DNA from: an uncultured Flavobacteriales bacterium
GTDB lineage: Bacteria > Bacteroidota > Bacteroidia > Flavobacteriales > UBA1820
Direction of reading: 5' to 3'
DNA length: 64,000 nt
Assembly: GCA_902478645.1 (NCBI GenBank)
Contig: CABSLV010000001.1
Location: forward strand, 1 to 64,000
Numbering within the stretch: the stretch's first letter is position 1; the number at the start of each line of letters is the position of its first letter. Shown piece by piece: positions 42,331 to 51,405 of this stretch. The notes under the pieces are model-generated. The model did not search any database and was not told the DNA's origin. It was given only the letters and a program-made list of their open reading frames with translations. Position numbers and translations under genes: made by a program.

Positions 42331-43710
42331 ATGGCCAAAGCCAAAACCGTATACGTGTGCAGCCATTGCGGGATGGAATACCCCAAATGGTACGGGCAGT
42401 GCCCCTCGTGCCGCCAGTGGAACACCCTGACCGAAACGACCCTTGCCCCCTCGTCCGACACCCGCCACGCTCCGGCCTGGAGCCTGGGTCAGGACGAAAA
42501 AAAACGACAGACCAAACCCCTGAACATCCGCGAAGTGGAATACGCTTCGCAGCGCCGGATCTCGAGCGGCAATGCGGAATTCGACCGGATCCTCGGCGGG
42601 GGTGTCGTACCCGGATCGCTCATGCTGCTGGGCGGGGAACCCGGCATCGGCAAATCGACCCTCATGCTCCAACTCGCCCTGCGGGCGCGCGGAGTGCGCA
42701 CGCTCTACGTCTCGGGCGAAGAATCGGCCGAGCAGATCCGCATGCGCGCCGAACGCATCGGGATCGACAACGAAGAATGCTACATCCTGCCCGAAACCAA
42801 CACGGATGCCATCTTCTCCCACGCCGCTACGGTCGCTCCGCAACTGGTGGTGATCGACTCGATCCAGACCCTGTACACCCCCCGGGCGGAGGCTTCCGCC
42901 GGCAGCGTCGCCCAGATCCGCGAATGCGCAGCCGAACTGCTGCGTTACGCCAAGGAAAGCGGCGTTCCGGTAGTGCTCATCGGCCACATCACCAAGGACG
43001 GTTCGCTGGCAGGGCCCAAAATCCTGGAACACATGGTGGATGCCGTATTGCAATTCGAAGGCGACCGCAATCACCTCTACCGCATCGTCCGGGTACAGAA
43101 AAACCGCTTCGGCTCCACCGACGAGATCGGCATCTACCGCATGGGCGCCGCCGGGCTGGAAACGGTGGAAAACCCCTCGGCCGCCCTCATCTCGGGACAC
43201 AACGCCCACCTCTCAGGCAACGCCGTGGCCGTCACCCTGGAAGGAGTACGCCCCATCCTGATCGAAGTACAGGCCTTGGTCTCTTCCGCCGTGTACGGCA
43301 CCCCGCAGCGCACCGCCACCGGTTTCGACACCCGACGGCTGAACATGCTGCTGGCCGTGCTGGAAAAACGCGCCGGTTTCCGCCTGGCCGCCAAGGACGT
43401 CTTCCTGAACATCACCGGCGGACTGCGGGTGGACGACCCAGCCTTCGACCTGGCCGTGGTAGCTGCCGTACTGTCTTCGGATCAGGACATCCCGCTGGGC
43501 GAAAAGACCTGCTTTGCCGCCGAAGTAGGACTCTCGGGCGAAATCCGCCCCGTCACCCGCATCGAACAGCGCATCGGCGAAGCGCAACGCCTGGGCTTCG
43601 ACATCGTCTTCGTCTCGGCTTACAACCAAGTGCGCCCGGCCGCCTGGCCGGCCATTCGGGTCATCCCCATCGAACGCATCGAACAGTTGATCAAATTCTG
43701 CTTCGCATAA
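42331..43710 (+). CDS. radA: DNA repair protein RadA
   Basis: 459 aa. N-terminal zinc finger CSHCG...CPSC (Cys10/13/24/27), RecA-like ATPase with Walker A GGEPGIGKST (101-110), the RadA signature KNRFGSTDEIG and a C-terminal Lon-protease-like domain (GGLRVDDPAFDLAVVAAVLSS, ISGEIRPVTRIEQR-type segment). Branch migration in recombinational repair. Starts 4 nt after the ACT-like gene. Confidence 0.97.
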   Translation: MAKAKTVYVCSHCGMEYPKWYGQCPSCRQWNTLTETTLAPSSDTRHAPAWSLGQDEKKRQTKPLNIREVEYASQRRISSGNAEFDRILGGGVVPGSLMLLGGEPGIGKSTLMLQLALRARGVRTLYVSGEESAEQIRMRAERIGIDNEECYILPETNTDAIFSHAATVAPQLVVIDSIQTLYTPRAEASAGSVAQIRECAAELLRYAKESGVPVVLIGHITKDGSLAGPKILEHMVDAVLQFEGDRNHLYRIVRVQKNRFGSTDEIGIYRMGAAGLETVENPSAALISGHNAHLSGNAVAVTLEGVRPILIEVQALVSSAVYGTPQRTATGFDTRRLNMLLAVLEKRAGFRLAAKDVFLNITGGLRVDDPAFDLAVVAAVLSSDQDIPLGEKTCFAAEVGLSGEIRPVTRIEQRIGEAQRLGFDIVFVSAYNQVRPAAWPAIRVIPIERIEQLIKFCFA

Positions 43711-43941
43711 CCCCACCCGGGGAGCCCCCATTCGCCCCGGGGGAAAATGACGTTCTCCCACCCCGGCCGCACAAAGCGACGGTCTCAAAGTATTTCCCGA
43801 CGGCATTGGTTAATCCCGAGAAATCTTCCACGAGGCCTTTTTACTGATAAAAATCTCGTTTTTCCCCGCACCTCTCACCCACGAGCGCGGGCAAATCCTT
43901 ATCTTTACCCCCGGATTCATTTCCCAAAACCGAAACATCCC

Positions 43942-46263
43942 ATGCGACTTCTCCCCGTCCTGCTGCTACTGTGGTGGCTACCTGGCACTTCTGAACTTCT
44001 CCAGGGAGCGGCCCCGTTGCCTTCCACTGCCCAGGACACCCTCCGCCAGGGTGATCGGCTGAAAGTCGGGCTGGTCCTTTCGGGAGGCGGCGCCAAAGGC
44101 TTCGCGCACTTGGGCGCCATCAAGGTGATCGAACGCGCCGGAGTACACATCGACTACATCGGAGGGACCTCCATCGGAGCGATCGTCGGCGGGCTGTACG
44201 CCACCGGATGGAGCACCGAACAGATCGACTCGCTGATCCAAGATTTCGACATTCTGGAGATCGTACAAGACAAAACACCGCGCCGCTACCGCCTCTACTA
44301 CGACAAACAACGAGAAGGACGAGTGGCTTTCCGCCTGGGAATGAACCGTTTCAAACTGCAATTTCCCTCGGCCATCTCGCACGGACAAAACCTGATCAAC
44401 AAATTCGCCGACTGGACCATCCCCGCCCACACGATCGACAACTTCGACCGCCTTTCTCTCCCCTATTTTGCCAAAGCCACCGACCTGGAGCACGGCACCT
44501 CCGTCAAACTGGATCGGGGCTACCTGCCGGAAGCCATGCGCGCCAGCGGCACGTTCCCTTCGCTGCTCACCCCCTTCTCCATCGACTCCACCCTGCTGGT
44601 GGACGGCGGCGTGCTGGACAACTATCCTGTGGACCAGATGCGCGCCACAGGGGTCGACATCGTTATCGGCATCAATATCGGTGCCGATCTTTACTCGCCG
44701 GAAAAACTCGGGTCGGTCGTCGGCATTCTGGATCAACTCATCAGTTTTCAAACCGTCAAAAATGCCGAAGCCCAACGAGGGAACGTGGACCTGGAGATAA
44801 AACCCGACATCGCCGAATTCAACGCAATGAGTTTCAGCGATGCCGACAGCATTTACCAGCGAGGCGTCATCGCTGCCGAACAGCAAATGGAAGCTCTGCA
44901 GGCCATCGCCCGCGCCCAACAGGCCTCCGGTATTTCCCCCACACCCCAGCCGAAGATCGTCCCCCGGAACGAGTTCCGCATCGAGGACATCCGGGTATCG
45001 GGTTCCCGGGACTACCCGCGGGAATACTTCCTGGGACGCCTGGACAAAGAACTCCCGGGCCTTTTCTCGCTCGAGGACATCCATCGGGCCATCTCCCGCC
45101 TGTATGCCACCGGCAACTTCCACAACGTGTATTACCGCCTGCAAAAAGGCTCGCAGACGGACAGCTACCTGCTGGAATTCATCGTCAATGAAAATCCCAC
45201 CCGGCAATACATCGGCATCGGCTGGACCTACGACCGGCTGTTCGGCACCAACATTCTGCTCAACCTGCGCATTAACAACATCCTGCCCCGCACCATCTTC
45301 GAAACCGACGTCATCCTGGGCAAGAGTTCTTCGCTGGGCCTGTCCCTGTTCCGCGACAACGGAAAACGCCCCTCACTGGGCATCAATTTCCGCATGGGAC
45401 AATTTACCCCCCAGACCTTCTTCACCGATTTCGGTGACGATACCGACCCCGCTCCCATGACTCTGCGCACCGATATTTCCAACGGTTATGTCCAGGCCAA
45501 CGGATACATACAGACCACCGTCAATCAAAAGTTCACCGCAGGGATCGGCCTGGAATACCTTTACCTGAAGTCCTCCATCGACAACATCCGTATCGCAGGA
45601 AAAAGTTCGCTGGATTTCGAAAACACGTATTTCTTCGCCCCGAATCTCTACCTCTCGGCCGATACGCGCGACGACCGTTTTTTTCCCACCCGGGGCTTTT
45701 ACCTCAATGCGCTGTACAAAGTCCTGCTGACCCCCAATTCCCCGGGCGACCGTTCCCTGGTCGAACCCCCGCGCGGAGACTTTCTCTCGTTCTTCTCCGC
45801 CCAAGTGGAACAGTCCATCTCCTTAAGCCGTCACTTCTCCGCCACCGTAGGTGGATATGCCGGACTGGCCTTTTGTGAAAAACTGCCCTTCGCCTACCGC
45901 TTTTTCCCTGGAGGAGTACGTGCCGTCATGCCGTTCAACTACGTCTCGTTCTACGGTCTTCCCTTCGTATGGAACAGCGACGAGAGTACCACCGACATCG
46001 GCCAGAACAACCTGATCAAAGCCGGGGTCAAACTACAATACTCCCCCGCCCACAACCATTACCTGATCGCTGCCTACAACTACGGCCTGACCAGCACCGA
46101 AAAATCCGCCTTCCGGGCCAGCTATCGGACCATCCAGGGAGCCGGCATCGGATACTGTTTCCGCACCCCCTTCGGCAAACTGGAACTCATCGGCACCTAT
46201 TCTCCGAACAAGACCAGCGGATCGTCCTACTCCCTTTTCTTCTCCACCGGCATGACCTTCTGA
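43942..46263 (+). CDS. Patatin-like phospholipase with POTRA and outer-membrane beta-barrel (PlpD/type Vd-like)
   Basis: 773 aa from ATG 43942, which begins a signal peptide; the frame is open upstream but lacks coding character. Patatin domain: GGGAKG oxyanion (48-53), nucleophile GTSIG (Ser77), catalytic Asp in VDGGVLDNYPVD (Asp221). Then a POTRA-like segment (FRIEDIRVSGSRDYPREYFLGRLDKELPG, about residues 350-420) and an Omp85-type barrel ending in a terminal Phe (FSTGMTF). This is the architecture of patatin-type autotransporters: the lipase could be exported through its own barrel. A TATCTTTA sequence (43900-43907) is a one-mismatch -7 candidate. Confidence 0.88.
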   Translation: MRLLPVLLLLWWLPGTSELLQGAAPLPSTAQDTLRQGDRLKVGLVLSGGGAKGFAHLGAIKVIERAGVHIDYIGGTSIGAIVGGLYATGWSTEQIDSLIQDFDILEIVQDKTPRRYRLYYDKQREGRVAFRLGMNRFKLQFPSAISHGQNLINKFADWTIPAHTIDNFDRLSLPYFAKATDLEHGTSVKLDRGYLPEAMRASGTFPSLLTPFSIDSTLLVDGGVLDNYPVDQMRATGVDIVIGINIGADLYSPEKLGSVVGILDQLISFQTVKNAEAQRGNVDLEIKPDIAEFNAMSFSDADSIYQRGVIAAEQQMEALQAIARAQQASGISPTPQPKIVPRNEFRIEDIRVSGSRDYPREYFLGRLDKELPGLFSLEDIHRAISRLYATGNFHNVYYRLQKGSQTDSYLLEFIVNENPTRQYIGIGWTYDRLFGTNILLNLRINNILPRTIFETDVILGKSSSLGLSLFRDNGKRPSLGINFRMGQFTPQTFFTDFGDDTDPAPMTLRTDISNGYVQANGYIQTTVNQKFTAGIGLEYLYLKSSIDNIRIAGKSSLDFENTYFFAPNLYLSADTRDDRFFPTRGFYLNALYKVLLTPNSPGDRSLVEPPRGDFLSFFSAQVEQSISLSRHFSATVGGYAGLAFCEKLPFAYRFFPGGVRAVMPFNYVSFYGLPFVWNSDESTTDIGQNNLIKAGVKLQYSPAHNHYLIAAYNYGLTSTEKSAFRASYRTIQGAGIGYCFRTPFGKLELIGTYSPNKTSGSSYSLFFSTGMTF

Positions 46264-46372
46264 CGCCAGTGCTTGCCTGCCTCGTCGTTTTTCTCCTTCG
46301 CCGCACGAAACCCTGCCCGCTCATGCAGCAGGCTCCTTCGCCAACGGTCGCCGCCCCCTCCCCTGTCTTTGG

Positions 46373-46541
46373 ATAAGACAGAACGCGCCTCGGCAAACCC
46401 CACGAGGAAAAACTTCGCTCCACCTCTGCTTTGCACTCGGCTTTCACCATCTTTTCATAAGACAGGATGCGCCTCGGCAACCCCCGCGAGGAAAAACTTC
46501 GTTTCCCCTCGCGGCTTTGCCCTCGGCTTTCACTATCTTTG
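46373..46541. repeat. Two tandem copies (84-85 bp) of the interspersed repeat, inverted relative to 20049-20222
   Basis: Copy 1 46373-46456 and copy 2 46457-46541. Both contain CTCGGCAA, GAGGAAAAACTTCG and CGGCTTTCAC. Reverse-complementing them gives the 20 kb family (ATAGTGAAAG...GGAAACGAAGTTTT...CAGG..TTAT). Only the copy next to dxs ends in the canonical TATCTTTGC; the other reads CATCTTTTC. Translated frames across it are spurious. Nothing else is seen in 46264-46372. Confidence 0.88.
46534..46541 (+). promoter_or_regulatory. -7 box of dxs inside the repeat end
   Basis: TATCTTTG at the terminal end of repeat copy 2, 44 nt before the proposed GTG start of dxs. A TTTG at 46516-46519 gives only a 14-nt spacer. 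Confidence 0.5.
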
Positions 46542-46585
46542 CACAGACCGCGTGCCGCACCTTCTTCGCGACACCCGCGCACCCC

Positions 46586-48379
46586 GTGGAAAAAACGTTC
46601 CGTGAAAAATACCCGCTGCTCTTTTCGGTGAACTCCCCCGCCGACCTGCGCACCCTTGCGGTGGACGTACTGCCCCGACTGGCCGAAGAGTTGCGCAACT
46701 ATATCATCGATGTCGTTTCGGTCAAACAAGGCCACCTGGGCTCCAACCTGGGGGTGGTGGAACTGGCCATCGCCCTGCATTACGTCTTCGACACCCCACA
46801 CGACGCCCTCATCTGGGACGTCGGGCATCAGAGCTACCCGCACAAGATCCTCACCGGCCGCCGCGACGCCTTTCTCCATCTGCGCGAACAGGACGGGCTT
46901 TCAGGCTTTCCCTCCCGAGCAGAAAGCCCTTACGACGCCTTCGGCACCGGACATAGTTCCACTTCGATCTCTGCGGCCCTGGGCATGGCCCTTGCCGACC
47001 AGCTCCAGGGCGACTCCCACACCCAGCACATCGCCGTGATAGGCGATGCTTCGATCGCCTCGGGCATGGCCTTCGAAGCCCTGAACCACGCAGGGAGCAC
47101 CCAAGCCAACCTGCTGATCGTGCTCAACGACAACGCCATCGGCATCGACCCGGTATCGGGCGCATTGGAAAAACACCTGAGGGATCTCCTGGGAGGGATC
47201 GACCTCGACAACTTTTTCCGAACCCTCCACATCACCTACCGGCAGGTATCCGACGGGCACAACATCCCGCAACTGATCGCCGCATTACAACAGGTCAAAC
47301 ACCTCCCCGGCGTAAAACTGCTGCACGTACCCACCATCAAGGGAAAAGGATTTCCCTCGGCCGAAGCCGAACAGATCCTCTACCACTACCCCGGCCACTT
47401 CGACCGCACCACCGGTACGCTGAAGAATACCCTTCAGATACGTTATCAGGACATCGTCGGGGAGGAACTCCTGCGCCTGGCCCGCAAGGACGAAACACTC
47501 TACGCTCTTACCCCGGCCATGCCTACCTCCAGCGGTCTCTCCTCCCTGCACACTGAATGCCCCTCCAGGGTCATCGACACCGGTATTGCCGAAGCTCACA
47601 CCTTGACTTTGGCCGCCGGCATGGCTTGCCGGGGGCTTCGACCTTTTGCCGTGGTGTACTCCACCTTTTTGCAGCGCGCCTACGACCAGATCGTCCACGA
47701 CATCGCCCTGCAAAACCTTCCGGTACGCCTGCTGATAGACCGCGCCGGAATCGTAGGACCCGACGGACCGACCCATCACGGGGTATTCGACCTGTCCTAC
47801 CTGCTGTCCTTGCCCAACATGACCATCATCGCCCCGGCCAATGGCTGCGAACTGCGCGCCGCCCTGCACTTGGCCGCCCGGTACGATCGCGGCCCCATTG
47901 CCATCCGGTATCCGCGCGGAGAGGCCCAGGACGATACTCCGGCGGAGGAAACGATGCCTTTCGGACAAGGGCGCTGCCTCCGCCCGGAGGGAGACATCGC
48001 CATGATCTCGGTAGGAGCCATGCTCTCCGTGGCACGCCAGGCGATCGCCCTGCTCCCCGACGAGCAACGCCAGCGGGTGAGCCTGTACGACCTGCGCTTT
48101 GTCAAACCGCTCGACGCGTCCCTGCTGCGGGAAGTCTTCACCCGTTCGCAAGCCGTACTGACCCTCGAGGATGGCGTGCGTCAGGGGGGTGCCGGCAGCG
48201 CCGTCGCCCTGTGGGCAGCGGACAACGGTTTTCCGCACATCCCGGTACACATTCTCGGGGTACCCGACCGTTTCCTCCCCGTCGGCACCCGGGAGCAACT
48301 GCAGGCCGTCTGCGGGATCGATGCCCAAGGCGTTGCCCAAGCCTTGCGCCGGGTACTGGAAAAAACCCCGAGGAAATAA
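46586..48379 (+). CDS. dxs: 1-deoxy-D-xylulose-5-phosphate synthase
   Basis: 597 aa if started at GTG 46586. The only upstream ATG (46517) lies inside the repeat and before the -7 box, so a GTG start is preferred. First step of the MEP isoprenoid route. ThDP and substrate motifs: VSVKQGHLGSNLGVVELAIALH, WDVGHQSYPHKILTGR, GTGHSSTSISAALG, GDASIASGMAFEALNHAG with LNDNAIGI, DTGIAEAHTLTLAAGMA, PTHHGVFDLSYL. C-terminal transketolase domain complete. Downstream DUF3078 gene follows at 47 nt. Confidence 0.95.
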   Translation: MEKTFREKYPLLFSVNSPADLRTLAVDVLPRLAEELRNYIIDVVSVKQGHLGSNLGVVELAIALHYVFDTPHDALIWDVGHQSYPHKILTGRRDAFLHLREQDGLSGFPSRAESPYDAFGTGHSSTSISAALGMALADQLQGDSHTQHIAVIGDASIASGMAFEALNHAGSTQANLLIVLNDNAIGIDPVSGALEKHLRDLLGGIDLDNFFRTLHITYRQVSDGHNIPQLIAALQQVKHLPGVKLLHVPTIKGKGFPSAEAEQILYHYPGHFDRTTGTLKNTLQIRYQDIVGEELLRLARKDETLYALTPAMPTSSGLSSLHTECPSRVIDTGIAEAHTLTLAAGMACRGLRPFAVVYSTFLQRAYDQIVHDIALQNLPVRLLIDRAGIVGPDGPTHHGVFDLSYLLSLPNMTIIAPANGCELRAALHLAARYDRGPIAIRYPRGEAQDDTPAEETMPFGQGRCLRPEGDIAMISVGAMLSVARQAIALLPDEQRQRVSLYDLRFVKPLDASLLREVFTRSQAVLTLEDGVRQGGAGSAVALWAADNGFPHIPVHILGVPDRFLPVGTREQLQAVCGIDAQGVAQALRRVLEKTPRK

Positions 48380-48426
48380 CCGGGAAAAAACGTATTTTCG
48401 TCCGATCACAAATAACACCGGAAAAA

Positions 48427-49476
48427 ATGAACAAAAGGGGACTGTACCTACTGGGTTGGATCGCCACCCTGCTCTGCCTGTCCGGACAGGCGGGTTTTTC
48501 GCAAGTCGTAGTGGACAGCAAAACGGCCGATTTCCTGCGCAACTTCGATCACCAGAAGATCAAACCGGCGCATATCGATACTTCGTACTGGTCGGTAAGC
48601 CGCGAACTGCGCTTTGAAACCGCGCTGCACTCGGTCTCGAAAAACTGGTACCAGTCGGACAACCGGAGCAGCCTCCGCCTGAACATGTACTCCCTGATCA
48701 ACGCCAACTACATCCGCGAATACACCCGTTGGAACAACACCCTGGACCTGCGCCTGGGATTCCTGTGGGAGGATGCCGGCAAACTGGCCGATGAGGCTCG
48801 CAACCTGTCGGTCAATCAGAACTACCTGCGGTTGGAGACCGTGTACGGCGTAAAACTGGTCCGGCGTTTCGACTTCGAGGCCAATGCCAAACTCGTTACC
48901 CAGATCATGCCGAGCTACGAAAACAATACCGCAAAAGAGTCGAACAAAACCTTCATGGCACCGGGCGTACTGGACATCGGTTTGGGTGCCTCGTACAACT
49001 ATTCCGCCAAGCGCCTGCCTACGTTCTACATCAGTTTTTATCCGGTGAACAACAACACCACGTTCGTGCTCAACCAACGCCTGGCCGATGCCGGGACTTC
49101 CGGGGTTACCCCTGCGGTAAAGGACGACCAGGGCAACATCATCCAGCACGGAAAGCAGTACAAGATGGTATGGGGTGTCCGCACACAGTTCAAGATCAAA
49201 TACTTCATCCTGGAAAACCAGAAATTTTGGGCGAGCAACGACTTCTCCATCTTCGTGGACTATGCGGAAAATCCCGGCGCCGGACAGATCGACAACAAAT
49301 TCATCCTCTCCTACGAGATCACCAAAAACATCTCGTTGAGTTACAACATGACCCTTCGCTACTACGACAGCGACCGCATTACCCGCACCGATCCCACCAC
49401 CGGGCAGAGCGCGCAGTACTACGCCGGGCTGGAAATGATGAACGACATGACGATCAACCTGAAATTTAACTTTTGA
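48427..49476 (+). CDS. DUF3078-type outer-membrane-associated protein
   Basis: 349 aa from ATG 48427, with signal peptide (LLGWIATLLCLSGQAGFSQ). The body is beta-rich with alternating hydrophobics and aromatic residues, WNNTLDLRLGFLWEDAGKLADE and NYLRLETVYGVKLVRRFDFEANAKL, and ends in LKFNF, a barrel-type C-terminal Phe. This matches DUF3078 proteins of Bacteroidota, presumed outer-membrane barrels of unknown role. Likely co-transcribed with dxs; the open frame further upstream is a dxs shadow. Confidence 0.85.
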   Translation: MNKRGLYLLGWIATLLCLSGQAGFSQVVVDSKTADFLRNFDHQKIKPAHIDTSYWSVSRELRFETALHSVSKNWYQSDNRSSLRLNMYSLINANYIREYTRWNNTLDLRLGFLWEDAGKLADEARNLSVNQNYLRLETVYGVKLVRRFDFEANAKLVTQIMPSYENNTAKESNKTFMAPGVLDIGLGASYNYSAKRLPTFYISFYPVNNNTTFVLNQRLADAGTSGVTPAVKDDQGNIIQHGKQYKMVWGVRTQFKIKYFILENQKFWASNDFSIFVDYAENPGAGQIDNKFILSYEITKNISLSYNMTLRYYDSDRITRTDPTTGQSAQYYAGLEMMNDMTINLKFNF

Positions 49477-49525
49477 CCGCCTGCCAAAAAACGCACATTT
49501 CCTTAACATAAAACTAAAAAAAGCG

Positions 49526-49533
49526 TAACTTTG
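49526..49533 (+). promoter_or_regulatory. -7 box of prs
   Basis: TAACTTTG, 60 nt before the ATG at 49594; the ORF start at 49531 overlaps this box and is therefore rejected. Confidence 0.6.
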
Positions 49534-49593
49534 CGCCGGTGTTTCCGCTCTCCCGGCGGAAACTTATTTCACAGACCCTTACTGCTACCAAAT

Positions 49594-50538
49594 ATGGAAT
49601 CGACACCTAAAATTTTTGCTGCGTCCTGCACCATGCCCTTGGCCGAAAAAATAGCCCAGGAATTCGGCACCACACTCGGCCGGGTGGAATTGTCCCGTTT
49701 TTCGGACGGAGAATTCCAGCCCTGCTTCGAGGAAACCGTGCGGGGAAAACACGTATATCTGGTTTGCTCCACCACCCCTCCGGCGGACAACCTGATGGAA
49801 CTGCTCCTGATGATCGACTGCGCCAAACGCGCATCGGCCAGCAAGATCATCGCCGTAATGCCCTACTTCGGATGGGCGCGTCAGGACCGCAAGGACAAAC
49901 CGCGCGTGCCGATAGGCGCAAAAATGGTCGCCAAGATGCTGGAAACGGCCGGTGCCACCCGCATCGTCACGATGGACCTGCATGCCGACCAGATCCAGGG
50001 ATTTTTCGAGATCCCGGTAGACCACCTCTACGCCTCGTCCATCTTTGTGGAATACATCAAACAGTTGCAAAAAGACGGCAGCATCCAAAACCTGGCGATC
50101 GCTTCCCCCGACATGGGTGGCTCGAAACGTGCCTACTCCTATGCCAAGTACTTCGGCAGCGACGTGGTGATCTGCTACAAACAGCGCAAAAAAGCCAACG
50201 TCATCGAGAGCATGACCCTCATCGGCGACGTGGAAGGCAAGGATGTCATCCTGCTGGACGACATGGCCGACACGGCCGGCACGCTGACCAAAGCCTGCGA
50301 CATCATGGTCGATCGCGGTGCACGCAGCGTCCGGGCCATGGTAACCCATCCCATCCTTTCGGGCAACGCCTACCAGCGCATCGAAGAGTCCAAGATCACC
50401 GAACTGATTACTACCGACAGCATTGCGTTAAAAAATTCGTCGGACAAAATAAAAGTGCTATCTTGCGCCCCGCTTATGGCCGAGGCTATTCGGATGATCG
50501 AAGACAACGCCTCGATCAGCGCAAATTACGTATTCTAA
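49594..50538 (+). CDS. prs: Ribose-phosphate pyrophosphokinase
   Basis: 314 aa class-I PRPP synthetase from MESTPKIFAASCT. Motifs: SDGEFQPCFEETVRGKHVYLV, RQDRKDKPRVPIGAKMVAKML, DLHADQIQGFFEIPVDHL (metal/ATP), and PRPP loop VILLDDMADTAGTL. Supplies PRPP to nucleotide, His and Trp synthesis. Confidence 0.97.
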   Translation: MESTPKIFAASCTMPLAEKIAQEFGTTLGRVELSRFSDGEFQPCFEETVRGKHVYLVCSTTPPADNLMELLLMIDCAKRASASKIIAVMPYFGWARQDRKDKPRVPIGAKMVAKMLETAGATRIVTMDLHADQIQGFFEIPVDHLYASSIFVEYIKQLQKDGSIQNLAIASPDMGGSKRAYSYAKYFGSDVVICYKQRKKANVIESMTLIGDVEGKDVILLDDMADTAGTLTKACDIMVDRGARSVRAMVTHPILSGNAYQRIEESKITELITTDSIALKNSSDKIKVLSCAPLMAEAIRMIEDNASISANYVF

Positions 50539-50580
50539 ACACAGAAAACATTTTATTATCAACTAAATATACCTATTTTT

Positions 50581-51165
50581 ATGAAGTCAATTACACTTAA
50601 AGGTATCGAGAGAGAAAGCGTGGGCAAGGTAGCCACCAACGCCTTACGTAATGCTGGTCGTGTGCCTTGTGTAATCTACGGCGGTGAAAATCCGGTTCAC
50701 TTTTCGGTGGATGCCAAGGATCTGAATCCTTTGGTTTACACGGCGGATGCACTTATCGTAGATTTGGAACTCACCTCGGGCAAGACGTTCAAAGCGGCTT
50801 TGCAGGATCTGCAATTCCACCCCGTTACGGAGAACATCCTCCACGTGGATTTCGTGCAGCTCTTCGACAACAAGCCTGTCACGATGGTAGTTCCGGTAAA
50901 GATCACCGGTCACTCCGAAGGCGTTCGCGCCGGTGGCGTGCTGGCGGTCAATGCCCGCAAACTTCAGGTGCGCGCCCTTCCGGCCAACCTGCCCGACACG
51001 ATCGAGGTAGACGTTACCCCGCTCAAGATCGGCGAGAAAGCCTTCGTCCGCACACTCCAGAAAGAAAATTACAAAATCTTGGCACCCGACAACTACATCG
51101 TAGCCTACGTGCGCACCTCGCGCAACGCTGCCAAGAATGCCGCTGCTGCCGCAGCTGCCGAATAA
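50581..51165 (+). CDS. rplY: 50S ribosomal protein L25/general stress protein Ctc
   Basis: 194 aa, Ctc length. N-terminal L25 5S-rRNA-binding domain (LKGIERESVGKVATNALRNAGRVPCVIYGG) and the C-terminal TL5-like domain (VPVKITGHSEGVRAGGVLAV, LPANLPDTIEVDVTPLKIGEKAFV), with an Ala-rich tail. Follows prs by 42 nt; codon use is less GC-rich than the neighbours at the start, as in highly expressed genes. Confidence 0.95.
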   Translation: MKSITLKGIERESVGKVATNALRNAGRVPCVIYGGENPVHFSVDAKDLNPLVYTADALIVDLELTSGKTFKAALQDLQFHPVTENILHVDFVQLFDNKPVTMVVPVKITGHSEGVRAGGVLAVNARKLQVRALPANLPDTIEVDVTPLKIGEKAFVRTLQKENYKILAPDNYIVAYVRTSRNAAKNAAAAAAAE

Positions 51166-51199
51166 ACCTTTCTCTTCGGGCCAGCCCCGATGCATTCCG

Positions 51200-51229
51200 C
51201 GCGCCGCACGAAAGTGCGGCGCGTTTTTT
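51200..51229 (+). terminator. Terminator after rplY
   Basis: CGCGCCGCAC (51200-51209) / GTGCGGCGCG (51214-51223), GAAA loop, then TTTTTT. Confidence 0.95.
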
Positions 51230-51319
51230 ATCCCCCCCCAAGAAACACAAACACCCACCATCCCTTCCCATATCCACACTTTTCCTTCGGAAGGCTTCCC
51301 CCGAAAACCCGTAAAAGCG

Positions 51320-51327
51320 TATCTTTG
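51320..51327 (+). promoter_or_regulatory. -7 box of the ArnT-like gene
   Basis: TATCTTTG, 78 nt before ATG 51406; the nearer ATG at 51333 belongs to another frame. Confidence 0.5.
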
Positions 51328-51405
51328 TCCCCATGAGCCGCTCCGGAGGGAAAGACCGTTTCCCCTCCTCCCGACTCCGATCACCCATCATCTCAACCCT
51401 TTGCC

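Noticed and set aside
43711..43760. Terminator after radA
   Set aside because: A GC-rich inverted repeat (CCCGGGG/CCCCGGG) is present, but no T-run follows.
46187..46879. Small proteins read across the repeat
   Set aside because: Their Arg/Gly/Ser-rich residues come from translating the interspersed repeat and have no counterpart frame that is constrained between copies.
47557..49476. 639-codon plus-strand ORF
   Set aside because: The N-terminal part is a shadow of dxs; the real protein begins at 48427.
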